A DNA stretch of 64,000 nt from Micromonospora antibiotica. GTDB taxonomy: Bacteria; Actinomycetota; Actinomycetes; Mycobacteriales; Micromonosporaceae. The stretch lies in assembly GCF_017599305.1 (NCBI RefSeq), contig NZ_JAGFWR010000014.1, forward strand, positions 100,282-164,281, given 5' to 3'. A model generated the notes under the pieces. It was given only the letters and a program-made list of their open reading frames with translations, did no database searches and was not told where the DNA came from. A program made the position numbers and the translations under genes. Positions 44,250 to 52,697 of the stretch are shown piece after piece (the stretch's first letter is position 1; each line of letters begins with the position of its first letter).

Positions 44250-46739
44250 TCAGTCGCGTTCGATGAGGTGACCGACGACGGTCGGGCCGAGCATGACGGC
44301 GAAGCCGGACCCGTCGCGGCGCGGATCGGCCGGCGGCAGCTCCACCGGGTCACCGGTCGCCGTCGCGCCCACCGGCCGCGCCCCGATCCAGGCCACCACC
44401 AGGTCCGTCTCCCCCTTGAGGAAGCGCTGCGCCCGCACCCCGGCGGTCGCCCTGCCCTTCGCCGGGTACGACGCGAACGGCGTCACCTTGACCGTGGCCC
44501 CGGTGGAGGTGACCACCATCGGCTCCCCGTGGGCGGCGTCGTCGGTGCGGATCGCGCCGAAGAACACCACCCGGGCACCCGCCGGCAGGTTGATCCCGGC
44601 CATCCCGCCACCCTTGGGCCCCTGCGGGCGGATCAGCGTGGCGGCGAACCGCAGCAGGGCCGCCTCGCTGGTGACGAAGGCCAGCGTCTCGGTGTCGTCG
44701 GCCAGCCAGGTCGCCCCCACCACCTCGTCGCCCGTGCGCAACGAGATCACCTCGAACTCGTCCGAGCGGACCGGCCACTCCGGGGCGCAGACCTTGACCA
44801 CACCCTGCCGGGTGCCCAGCGCCAGCCCCGGGGAGCCCTGCGCGGTGGGGCCGAGCGGGGCCAGACCGATCACCGTCTCCCCCGCCGCCAGCGGGACGAT
44901 CTCGGCGGCGGCCATACCACCACGCAGCGACACCGTGCCGGCCTGCTCGGGCAGCACCGGCAGCGGCAACACGTCGACCTTGAAGGCCCGGCCGGCGCTG
45001 GTGACCAGGAGCACCCGCCCCCGGGCCGTGGTGTGCACGACCGCGCGTACGGTGTCGTGTTTGACCCGGCCGTTGCGGCGACGCCCCTCGGACGCCTCCT
45101 CCGACTCGGCCGCGGTGCGGGCGACCAGCCCGGTCGCCGAGAGGATCACCTGACACGGGTCGTCGGCCACCTCCAGCGGCCCGGCCGGCACCGACGCGGC
45201 GAGCACCTCCTTGAGGTCCCCGTCGACCAGGGTGGTCCGCCGCGACCCGGAGAACTGCTTCACCACGGCGGCCAACTCGTCGGAGACGACCTTGCGGAGC
45301 ACCTTCGGGTCGTCGAGGATCTTGGACAGCTCGGCGATCTCCCCGCGCAGCTTCTCCTGTTCGGCCTCCAGCTCGATCCGGTCGTACCTGGTCAACCGGC
45401 GCAGCGGGGTGTCGAGGATGTAGGTCGCCTGGATCTCGGAGAGCTTGAACTTCTGCATCAGGCCGTCCTTGGCGGCCTGGGCGTCCTCGCTGGCCCGGAT
45501 CAGCTTGACCACCCGGTCGATGTCGAGCAGGGCGACCAGCAGGCCGTCGACCAGGTGCAGCCGCTCCTGGCGCTTACGCCGCCGGTACGCGCTGCGCCGG
45601 GTCACCACCTCGTAGCGGTGGGCCAGGAACACCTCCAGCAGCGCCTTCAACCCGAGGGTGCGCGGCTGGCCGTCGACCAGCACCAGGTTGTTGATGCCGA
45701 AGGACTGCTCCAGCGGGGTGAGCCGGTAGAGGTCGGCCAGCAACGCCTGCGGGTTGACCCCGACCTTGCACTCGACGACCAGCCGGGTGCCGCTCTCCCG
45801 GTCGGTGAGGTCCTTGACGTCGGCGATGCCGGTGAGCCGCTTGGTCTTGTTCACCTCGTTGGTGATCGCCGCGATGACCTTCTCCGCGCCGACGCCGTAG
45901 GGCAACTCGACCACGGTGATCGCCTGCCGCCCCCGGCTGCCCTCCAGCGGGCCGATCTCCACCCGGCCACGCATCCGCACCACACCGCGCCCGGTCTCGT
46001 ACGCCCGGCGCACCTCGTCCAGGCCGAGCAGCAGGCCACCGGTGGGCAGGTCGGGGCCGGGGACGAACTCCATCAACCGGTCGAGGTCGGCGTCCGGGTG
46101 GTTGATCAGCCAGCGGGCGGCGGAGACCACCTCGCCCAGGTGGTGCGGGATCATGTTGGTCGCCATCCCGACCGCGATCCCGGACGCGCCGTTGACCAGC
46201 AGGTTGGGGAAGGCGGCGGGCAGCACGGTCGGCTGGGTCAGTGAGCCGTCGTAGTTGGGCTCGACGTCGACGGTGTCCTCGCCCAGCTCACCGACGAGCA
46301 GCATCGCCTCCCGGGACAGCCGGGCCTCGGTGTAACGCGCCGCGGCCGGGCCGTCGTCGGGGCTACCAAAATTTCCGTGCCCGTCGATGAGTGGCGCGTT
46401 GAGCGAGAAGTCCTGGGCGAGCCGGACCATCGCGTCATAGATCGCGGTGTCGCCGTGCGGGTGGTACTTGCCCATGACGTCGCCGACGATCCGGGCCGAC
46501 TTCACGTGCCCCCGGTCGGGGCGGTGGCCCTGCTCGTGCATCGACCACAGGATGCGGCGGTGCACCGGCTTCAAACCGTCGCGGGCGTCGGGCAGGGCGC
46601 GGGAGTGGATGACCGAGAAGGCGTACTCCAGGTAGGAGTCGGAGACCTCGGTGACCAGCGGGTTGTCGAAGACCCGCGCACCGGCCTGGTCGAAGGCGGA
46701 CAGGTCCACCTTGGCGCGGTCGTCCTTACGGCGTGCCAT
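44250..46739 (-). CDS. parC: Type II topoisomerase subunit A (ParC)
   Basis: 829 residues. The winged-helix DNA-binding region includes GDVMGKYHPHGDTAIYDAM (quinolone-resistance region), and the catalytic Tyr136 is in AARYTEARLSREA. The C-terminal third is a six-blade beta-propeller without the GyrA-box QRRGGKG; related blades read RRNGRVKHDT, which argues for ParC rather than GyrA. It follows parE by 41 bp on the same strand, matching the Streptomyces ParE/ParC decatenase; in Streptomyces these genes are separate from gyrBA. Confidence 0.9.
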   Translation of the reverse strand: MARRKDDRAKVDLSAFDQAGARVFDNPLVTEVSDSYLEYAFSVIHSRALPDARDGLKPVHRRILWSMHEQGHRPDRGHVKSARIVGDVMGKYHPHGDTAIYDAMVRLAQDFSLNAPLIDGHGNFGSPDDGPAAARYTEARLSREAMLLVGELGEDTVDVEPNYDGSLTQPTVLPAAFPNLLVNGASGIAVGMATNMIPHHLGEVVSAARWLINHPDADLDRLMEFVPGPDLPTGGLLLGLDEVRRAYETGRGVVRMRGRVEIGPLEGSRGRQAITVVELPYGVGAEKVIAAITNEVNKTKRLTGIADVKDLTDRESGTRLVVECKVGVNPQALLADLYRLTPLEQSFGINNLVLVDGQPRTLGLKALLEVFLAHRYEVVTRRSAYRRRKRQERLHLVDGLLVALLDIDRVVKLIRASEDAQAAKDGLMQKFKLSEIQATYILDTPLRRLTRYDRIELEAEQEKLRGEIAELSKILDDPKVLRKVVSDELAAVVKQFSGSRRTTLVDGDLKEVLAASVPAGPLEVADDPCQVILSATGLVARTAAESEEASEGRRRNGRVKHDTVRAVVHTTARGRVLLVTSAGRAFKVDVLPLPVLPEQAGTVSLRGGMAAAEIVPLAAGETVIGLAPLGPTAQGSPGLALGTRQGVVKVCAPEWPVRSDEFEVISLRTGDEVVGATWLADDTETLAFVTSEAALLRFAATLIRPQGPKGGGMAGINLPAGARVVFFGAIRTDDAAHGEPMVVTSTGATVKVTPFASYPAKGRATAGVRAQRFLKGETDLVVAWIGARPVGATATGDPVELPPADPRRDGSGFAVMLGPTVVGHLIERD

Positions 46740-46780
46740 CGTTCAGCTCTCTTCCGGGTGTGCGGCGGCCACGGTGCTGG

Positions 46781-49700
46781 TCATGCGTCGATCGCGTCCC
46801 GGTCGACCCGGTCGGAGGAGTCGATGAGCCAGTTGCGGCGCGGCTCGACCTTCTCGCCCATCAGCAGTTCGAGGATGCGCTCGGCGGCGTCGACGTCGTC
46901 GAGGGTGATCCGGCGGACCGCCCGGGTGGCGGGGTTCATCGTGGTGTCCCACAACTCGTCGGCGTCCATCTCACCGAGGCCCTTGAAGCGCGGGATCGGG
47001 GTGACGATCTGCTTGCCGGCCTTCTCCAGCTTGCGGACCGTCGCCTCCATCTCGGCCTGGGTGTAGGTGTAGGTGGTCTGCGGGCTGCGCCCCTTCGTGG
47101 TGATCTTGTGCAGCGGCGGCATCGCGGCGTAGAGCCGGCCGGCCTCGATCAGCGGGCGCATGTAGCGGGCGAACAGGGTGATCAGCAGGGTCCGGATGTG
47201 CGCGCCGTCCACGTCGGCGTCCGCCATGATCAGCACCCGGCCGTAGCGCAACGAGGACAGGTCGAAGGTACGCCCCGAGCCGGCCCCGAGCACCTGCACG
47301 ATCGCCGCGCACTCGGCGTTGTCCAGCACCTGCTGGAGGTTGGCCTTCTGCACGTTGAGAATCTTGCCGCGAATCGGCAGTAGCGCCTGGTATTCCGAGG
47401 TACGAGCGACCCGTGCGCTGTTGTGGACGAAGACCCCCGCTTCGAGGGCGAAATTGTGGTAGCCGTCAACGGTCAGGTCGTAGACGTCCGCTGTCTCGTC
47501 GAGCGGCTCGACGGACACGACACGGTGGTTCACCAGATTGACCGCCTCCCGGAGGCGGGCGTAGTCGCCGTCGTAGAACGCCAGGAGTCGATCGAACCGG
47601 AGTCCCGTGCGTGCAGACCTCAGACGGTCGGCTTCGTACGCCGCACCGAGCTCGGTATTCGGCAGCACCAGCAGCGGAGCGAGCCGCTTGAGCGCGGCCC
47701 GCCGCCGGCCCTCCTGTTGGCGACCGACCCGCTCGCTCTTCGGCACGTTGGCCACGTAGGCAGCCCGACCGGCCTGCGCCTTGGCAAGGTGACCGGTGCC
47801 CGGGTCCGCCAACCGCTGCTTCATCAAGCGTGAGTGCCGGGCCCCGAATTCGGGGTTCTCCTCGTGCCAGGCCCGCACCGCGTTGCGCTGGCGTTCACGC
47901 TCGGCAGGATCACTGAACTGTTCGACGGTCTTTCGCGACCGCCAGGCACGCAGTTCGGAGTTGTCCCACTGCCGTACCGAACGCTCCCGCCAGGCGGAAC
48001 GACGAGCAGGGTCCGCGAAATAGTTCCGGACGCGCTCCGCAGCGGCCGCACGGTGCTCGGGCTGTGACCAGTACTGGGCCTGCCGGTCCCGCATCCGGTC
48101 GGCGTAGGCGGCCTTTTCCTCGTCACCGAGCGCGTCGTACCAGTCCTGAAAGCCCTTGTTCAGCTTGGCTCGGAATTCGGGTGACTCGTTGAGCGCGAAC
48201 AGCCGGGCGAGGCACGCCTCACGGAATGCGGGATCGCGCCACTGCGCGCTGAGCATGGCCGACTTGAACTCCCGGCCACCGTTGGCAAACCACTCCCGCC
48301 AGCCCGCGTGGACGTGTTCGCCCATCATCGCGGCGTGCAGTGCCGAGTGGTCGGCCCAGGTCATCCGTTGGATGTTTCGCGGATCGTTGTTGCGCTTGTT
48401 GATGTCGATGTGGTGACGGACGTTGCCGTTGGTGGCGCTGTCGCGACCGTGACGAAGATTCCAGGCGTCCGCGAGGTAGTGGGTGTAGACCCACTCCTCC
48501 CGGTCGTTCATCCAGATCCGCTCGTACCCGTGCAGCTTGTGCCCCTCGGCCTTACTGGAAATGCTCCGGTACAGGGGCATCAGTGAGTCACCGGGGGTCA
48601 GGGCATCGGCCCGTCGGTAGGAACCGTCGCGCAGCCGGAAAAGGTGATCAGGTGTGCAACGGACCGACGCGCCGTTGTCGAGCTGCACCCGGACCAGCCG
48701 GGCAGCTCTCTTGGTGAGACGTGGCTCCACCAGCGGAGCGACCACCACGCGCCCTGCCTTGTTGGTGGTGTACCCGAAATGGGTCACTCCCCGCTGCCAG
48801 TCCGCCGCCAGATCGGCAAAGGACCGAGCCTCGCCGGAGGCGAGCGCGACCATGGTGTCGCCGGTAAAACACCCCAGGGCGCTGTCCCCCTCCACGATGA
48901 ACAGCTCGCTGCGGTCCACCCCGGTCGCGCGGCAGTCGACGAGCTTGGCGGGCATCGACGCGCCCTCCAGGGCGGTCTTGCGCCGGGCGGCGTCCTTCTG
49001 CTGCTTCTGGGTCAGCCGCACCCGGGCCGCGTCGACGATCTTCTGGAGCACCGTGCGCGCCTCGGCCTTGCTGCGTTTGTCCTCCAGCCACGCCTTGACG
49101 TGCTGCTCGACCAGGGTCTGGAGCACCTTGGTGATGCCGGCGGTGGAGAGCTCGTCCTTGGTCTGCGAGGTGAACTGCGGCTCCGGGATGCGGACGTGCA
49201 GCACCGCCGTCATCCCCTCCAGGACGTCGTCCAGGGTGGGCGGGTCCTCCTTGGGCTTGAGCAGCCCCCGGGTGTTGCGGACGGCATCGGCCAGGGTCCG
49301 GGTCAGCGCCCGCTCGAACCCCTTGCGGTGGGTGCCGCCGTGGGCGTTGCGGATGGTGTTGGTGAAGCACTCGACGGTGCGCTCGTAGCCGGTGCCCCAC
49401 CGGAAGGCGATCTCCACCTCGGCCCGGCGCTGCACGTTGGACTGCATCACGCCGTTGGCGTCGGCGGCGTTCTCCCGGTAGGTCCCCTCGCCGGTGACCA
49501 GCAGGGTGCCGGAGACCGGGCGGTCGCCGGCCGGGGCCAGGAACTCCACCATGTCGGTGAGCCCGTTGGGGAAGTGGAAGCGCTCCTCGACCGGCTCCTC
49601 GGCGGTCTCGTCGCGCAGCCGGTAGTCGACCCCGGGGACCAGGAAGGCGGTGTTGCGCAGCTTCATCCGGACGGCCTCGACGTCGAGGCGGGCGCCGGTC

Positions 49701-50290
49701 TCGAAGTAGCGGGCGTCGTGCCAGTAGCGGATCGAGGTGCCGGTGCGCTGGCCGCGCTTCATCGACCCGACGACCTGCAGGCCGGGCCCGGCGGTGAACG
49801 GGGCGTCCGGGCCGTCACCGGCGAAGACCCCGGGCACCCCGTGCCGGAACGACATCGCGTGCACCTTGCCGCCGCGTCGGACGGTCACGTCGAACCGGCG
49901 GGACAGCGCGTTGACCGCGGAGGCGCCCACGCCGTGCAGACCGCCTGAGGTCTTGTAACCGGAGCCGCCGAACTTGCCGCCGGCGTGCAGCCGGGTGAGC
50001 ACCAGCTCGACCCCGGAGATGCCGGACTTGGCGTGCACGTCGGTGGGGATGCCCCGGCCGTCGTCGTCGACCTGCACCGAGCCGTCGGCGTGCAGGATCA
50101 CCTCGACCGTACGGGCATGACCGGCGACACCCTCGTCGGTGGAGTTGTCGAGGATCTCGTTGACGAGGTGACCCACGCCACGACTGTCGGTGGAGCCGAT
50201 GTACATGCCGGGACGCTTGCGGACGGCGTCCAGGCCCTCCAGGTGGGTGAGGTCGTCTGCCCCGTAGAGGGTCTCAGGCTGTGCGGTCAA
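46781..50290 (-). CDS. parE: Type II topoisomerase subunit B (ParE) with intein
   Basis: Precursor of 1169 residues. The extein parts (473 + 212) join to 685 residues, normal for ParE/GyrB. The GHKL ATPase has EILDNSTDEG, DDDGRGIP and GGLHGVGASAVNAL; the TOPRIM domain has EGDSALG, then after the intein SARVARTSEYQALLPIRGKI, MADADVDGAH for metal binding, and FKGLGEM. The start is TTG at 50290, nine bases after ggggag, giving LTAQPETLYGADDL; the frame continues upstream but is unlike known ParE. It pairs with parC downstream. Function requires protein splicing. Confidence 0.95.
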   Translation of the reverse strand: MTAQPETLYGADDLTHLEGLDAVRKRPGMYIGSTDSRGVGHLVNEILDNSTDEGVAGHARTVEVILHADGSVQVDDDGRGIPTDVHAKSGISGVELVLTRLHAGGKFGGSGYKTSGGLHGVGASAVNALSRRFDVTVRRGGKVHAMSFRHGVPGVFAGDGPDAPFTAGPGLQVVGSMKRGQRTGTSIRYWHDARYFETGARLDVEAVRMKLRNTAFLVPGVDYRLRDETAEEPVEERFHFPNGLTDMVEFLAPAGDRPVSGTLLVTGEGTYRENAADANGVMQSNVQRRAEVEIAFRWGTGYERTVECFTNTIRNAHGGTHRKGFERALTRTLADAVRNTRGLLKPKEDPPTLDDVLEGMTAVLHVRIPEPQFTSQTKDELSTAGITKVLQTLVEQHVKAWLEDKRSKAEARTVLQKIVDAARVRLTQKQQKDAARRKTALEGASMPAKLVDCRATGVDRSELFIVEGDSALGCFTGDTMVALASGEARSFADLAADWQRGVTHFGYTTNKAGRVVVAPLVEPRLTKRAARLVRVQLDNGASVRCTPDHLFRLRDGSYRRADALTPGDSLMPLYRSISSKAEGHKLHGYERIWMNDREEWVYTHYLADAWNLRHGRDSATNGNVRHHIDINKRNNDPRNIQRMTWADHSALHAAMMGEHVHAGWREWFANGGREFKSAMLSAQWRDPAFREACLARLFALNESPEFRAKLNKGFQDWYDALGDEEKAAYADRMRDRQAQYWSQPEHRAAAAERVRNYFADPARRSAWRERSVRQWDNSELRAWRSRKTVEQFSDPAERERQRNAVRAWHEENPEFGARHSRLMKQRLADPGTGHLAKAQAGRAAYVANVPKSERVGRQQEGRRRAALKRLAPLLVLPNTELGAAYEADRLRSARTGLRFDRLLAFYDGDYARLREAVNLVNHRVVSVEPLDETADVYDLTVDGYHNFALEAGVFVHNSARVARTSEYQALLPIRGKILNVQKANLQQVLDNAECAAIVQVLGAGSGRTFDLSSLRYGRVLIMADADVDGAHIRTLLITLFARYMRPLIEAGRLYAAMPPLHKITTKGRSPQTTYTYTQAEMEATVRKLEKAGKQIVTPIPRFKGLGEMDADELWDTTMNPATRAVRRITLDDVDAAERILELLMGEKVEPRRNWLIDSSDRVDRDAIDA
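47420..48871 (-). other. 484-residue HNH-type intein in ParE
   Basis: In-frame insertion exactly after EGDSALG and before SARVARTSEY. Block A starts CFTGDTMVAL; block B is VRCTPDHLFRLRDGSYRRAD (T-x-x-H); block F is ADVYDLTVDGYHNFALEAG; and block G ends VFVHN followed by extein Ser. Terminal Cys, penultimate His and Asn are intact, so splicing is likely. The endonuclease part is HNH (RHHIDINKRNNDPRNI, intein residues 152-167, with H175 and H179), not LAGLIDADG. The splice blocks resemble the Synechocystis GyrB intein, which sits at the same site. Confidence 0.95.
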
Positions 50291-50602
50291 CTGGTCGTAC
50301 TCCCCGGTCTCGGCGGTGTGGTGCCGCTCACCGTCTCGATCTCTCCACGCGCGGCGTGCCGCAGCGAGCGTAGCCGTACGCCCCGACAGCGGCGTGCAGC
50401 CCCACGTCGGACGGCGTCGCGCGTCTGCCGGGCACAACGCCGCCGACCGTCGGGGCCTTCCCCGGCCGGGTGGACGGGACCCGGAAACGACCATTTCCGT
50501 GATTCGACGATCATGTTAAGAGGCATTGACGCCCATCTCGCCAAGTGATCTGATCCGGCCCAGCAGGATCTTTCACATTTGCATGGACAGATGGGGGACG
50601 TC
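50291..50602. promoter_or_regulatory. 312-base divergent region, parE / SGNH hydrolase
   Basis: No gene seen. The part next to the hydrolase is AT-richer (about 50500-50585, with gatctttcacatttgcatgg) and is the likeliest promoter site for it; ggggga lies five bases before its start. Confidence 0.4.
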
Positions 50603-51859
50603 ATGTCCAGGTTCCGTCGGAGCGCCCTCGCGGCACTCCTCACCGTCGCCACGGCCGCCCTGCCGGTCGCCGTCGGCTCCGCCGCACCGGCCGCCGCCGC
50701 CCTGCCCACCGCCGCCGTCGCCCTCGGCGACAGCTTCATCAGCGGCGAGGGTGCCGGGGCGTACGCGCCGGTGACCGACCTCAACGGGGTGGCCCAGCCC
50801 TTCCCGGGCTGGGCGGCACCGAACAACAACGCCTACTTCTGCCACCGATCACCCAACGCCTCACTGTTCAAGGCGGACCTGCCGGGGATCACCGACCGGT
50901 TCAACCTGGCCTGCTCCGGCGGCCAGCCGTACGACATCGCCAACGCCTCGGCCAGCCGGACCAAGGGCCGGCAGGTCGCCGCCCAGCTCGACCAGTTGCG
51001 CGCGGTCGGGCAGACCCACGACATCGACCTGGTGCTGGTCGGCCTCGGCTCGAACAACAGCTCGTTCACGTTCGGCAGCGTCGCCGAGAAGTGCGCGAAC
51101 CGGTTCATCGCCGACGCCTGGACCGGGTGGTGGGAGTTCTGGGCGTACCTGGGCGGTCCGGTGGAGCAGGAGCCGTGCTCGGACGCCGACCTGGCCACCT
51201 CCGCCCAGGTCGCCGCCGCGACGGCGGAGACCACGGCGGCGGTCCGGCAGATCCTCACCACGCTGGACCAGATCGACGCCGACGGCCAGCACCGGATCGT
51301 CTTCCAGGACTACACCAACCCGCTGCCGCCGGAGCTGGCCTCGACCTACTGGGAGGAGGACAGCCGGGACGACACCCGGGACAAGTTCCGTGACCTGGGC
51401 GCCGAGCGGTACGCCGCCGGTTGCCCGATCCACCGGGCCAGCCTCGCCCCCGGCCAGCGTTTCTCGCAGGGCCTGGGCACCCTGGTCAGCTCGGTGCGCA
51501 GCACGCTGTCCGCCGAGTTCCCCTCCGCCGACCTGGTCTACCTCAACGTTCAGCGGGCCTTTGACGGGGCCCGGCTGTGCGAGTCGGCGGGCAGCCCCGC
51601 CAATGCGCTGGCCACCCCGATCCGGCTCCAGGACGGCACCTCGGGAGTCTTCGTGACCAGCCTGTCCGGCTACGACAAGCTGGACATCCAGCGGATCGCG
51701 AACACCTGCGGGACGTACTTCCAGACCTGCCAGGAGTCCTGGCACCCGAGCGCGGCCGGGCACCAGGTTCTGGGTCGGTGCCTGACCGGCGCGGCGGCGA
51801 CGGCGGCCCGTACGGTCGCCTGCGTCCGGTCGACGGACGGCACGGTCCGGGTCAGCTGA
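50603..51859 (+). CDS. Secreted SGNH/GDSL hydrolase
   Basis: 418 residues. A Sec signal peptide (MSRFRRSALAALLTVATAAL... to about residue 33) precedes block I AVALGDSFISGEGAGAY with the nucleophile Ser44, block III GLGSNNSSF, and block V SWHPSAAGHQ with the catalytic His. Six or more Cys in the mature part suggest disulfides, normal for exported actinobacterial lipases of this family. Likely an esterase acting on lipids or acylated glycans. ATG at 50603 was chosen over ATGs 4 and 8 codons upstream because of ggggga and the standard signal length. Confidence 0.9.
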   Translation: MSRFRRSALAALLTVATAALPVAVGSAAPAAAALPTAAVALGDSFISGEGAGAYAPVTDLNGVAQPFPGWAAPNNNAYFCHRSPNASLFKADLPGITDRFNLACSGGQPYDIANASASRTKGRQVAAQLDQLRAVGQTHDIDLVLVGLGSNNSSFTFGSVAEKCANRFIADAWTGWWEFWAYLGGPVEQEPCSDADLATSAQVAAATAETTAAVRQILTTLDQIDADGQHRIVFQDYTNPLPPELASTYWEEDSRDDTRDKFRDLGAERYAAGCPIHRASLAPGQRFSQGLGTLVSSVRSTLSAEFPSADLVYLNVQRAFDGARLCESAGSPANALATPIRLQDGTSGVFVTSLSGYDKLDIQRIANTCGTYFQTCQESWHPSAAGHQVLGRCLTGAAATAARTVACVRSTDGTVRVS

Positions 51860-52110
51860 ACCGGTGGCCGGTGGGAGCGGGCGGTCGAGCCGCTCCCACC
51901 GGCCACACCGCTCCCACCGGCCACAGCGCCCGCACCGCACCCATCCACCCCGCCCGGGACCCGCGCCGCACCCGGCTGCCGAACGGGCCGCGCAGCTCGC
52001 CTACGAATCAGCTCGCCTACGAATCGGCCGGGCAGCTCGCCCCACCGACCGGGCCGCTCAGCTCGCCCCGCGCCGGCCGGGTGCGGGGGCACGGGGGGCG
52101 CGACGCGGGT
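51860..52110. other. Non-coding, repeat-rich convergent region
   Basis: Between the convergent SGNH hydrolase and nsrR genes. It contains imperfect direct repeats (cggccacaccgctcccac-like units, and two copies of agctcgcctacgaatc near 51995-52025). Confidence 0.5.
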
Positions 52111-52551
52111 TCAGGTCGCCGTCGGAGCGGGCGGGGCGAGGCTGAGCAGCAGGGCGGTCGGCGAGGCGTCGACCAGGTCGCCCAGCGGCACCTCGTCGAG
52201 GACGGCGAGGAAGGCCGCCTGGGCGCGGCGGAGCTGGACCCGCAGGCGGCAGCTGGCGCGCAGGGCGCAGCCGGACTCCTCGCAGGAGACCACCTCACCC
52301 TCCCCCTCGAAGGCGCGTACGACCCGGCCGACGGTGATCCGCTCGGCCCCCTCGGCGAAGGCCACCCCACCAGAGCGGCCCCGCACGGTGACCAGCACGC
52401 CCGCGCGCTGCAACCGTTGCACCACCTTGGCCACGTGGCTGCGGGGCAGGTCCAGCCGGTCGGCCAGCTCGTCGACGGTGGTCCGGGTCGACGCGGGGGC
52501 GGTGAGCATGGCGATCCGCAGGGCCATGTCGGTCGACCGGTTGAGCTTCAC
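52111..52551 (-). CDS. nsrR: NsrR, nitric-oxide-sensing Rrf2 regulator
   Basis: 146 residues. An N-terminal winged helix (MKLNRSTDMALRIAM; LDLPRSHVAKVVQRLQRAGVL) is followed by the iron-sulfur loop with Cys90, Cys95 and Cys101 (CEESGCALRASC). Asp8, a cluster ligand in Streptomyces coelicolor NsrR, is also present. NsrR binds a [4Fe-4S] cluster that NO destroys, lifting repression of hmp. It is divergent from hmp, the usual target, with 146 bp between starts. Confidence 0.93.
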   Translation of the reverse strand: MKLNRSTDMALRIAMLTAPASTRTTVDELADRLDLPRSHVAKVVQRLQRAGVLVTVRGRSGGVAFAEGAERITVGRVVRAFEGEGEVVSCEESGCALRASCRLRVQLRRAQAAFLAVLDEVPLGDLVDASPTALLLSLAPPAPTAT

Positions 52552-52633
52552 CGTCCGACCCTAACCAGGGCCGTCGGCGGCGGACAGGGGCGGACGGCCG
52601 GAACCGCCGCGTCCACGGACCCGGGACCTTCGG

Positions 52634-52667
52634 CCCTTAAGAAGACTCTGAGATTCCTGTTTAAGTG
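52634..52667. promoter_or_regulatory. Candidate NsrR operator near hmp
   Basis: Imperfect inverted repeat of two 11-base arms (cccttaagaag and ctgtttaagtg, 9 of 11 matching) separated by 12 bases, in an AT-rich patch 31 bases before the hmp start. Spacing differs from the 11-1-11 sites known in Streptomyces, so this is tentative. Confidence 0.3.
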
Positions 52668-52697
52668 TCCTCTGTAGCCGAACAGCAAGGAGGAGCC

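Noticed and set aside
46781..48871. Insertion element disrupting parE
   Set aside because: The insertion is in frame, has intein splice blocks at both ends and no transposase or terminal repeats.
44250..50290. gyrA/gyrB rather than parC/parE
   Set aside because: No GyrA box in the C-terminal propeller of the A subunit, parE directly precedes parC, and the sequences fit the Streptomyces ParE/ParC pattern; certainty would need comparison with the genome's gyrBA.
50291..50494. Longer ParE N-terminus
   Set aside because: The frame is open, but this stretch is Arg-rich, non-conserved, and TTG at 50290 has a suitable ribosome binding site.
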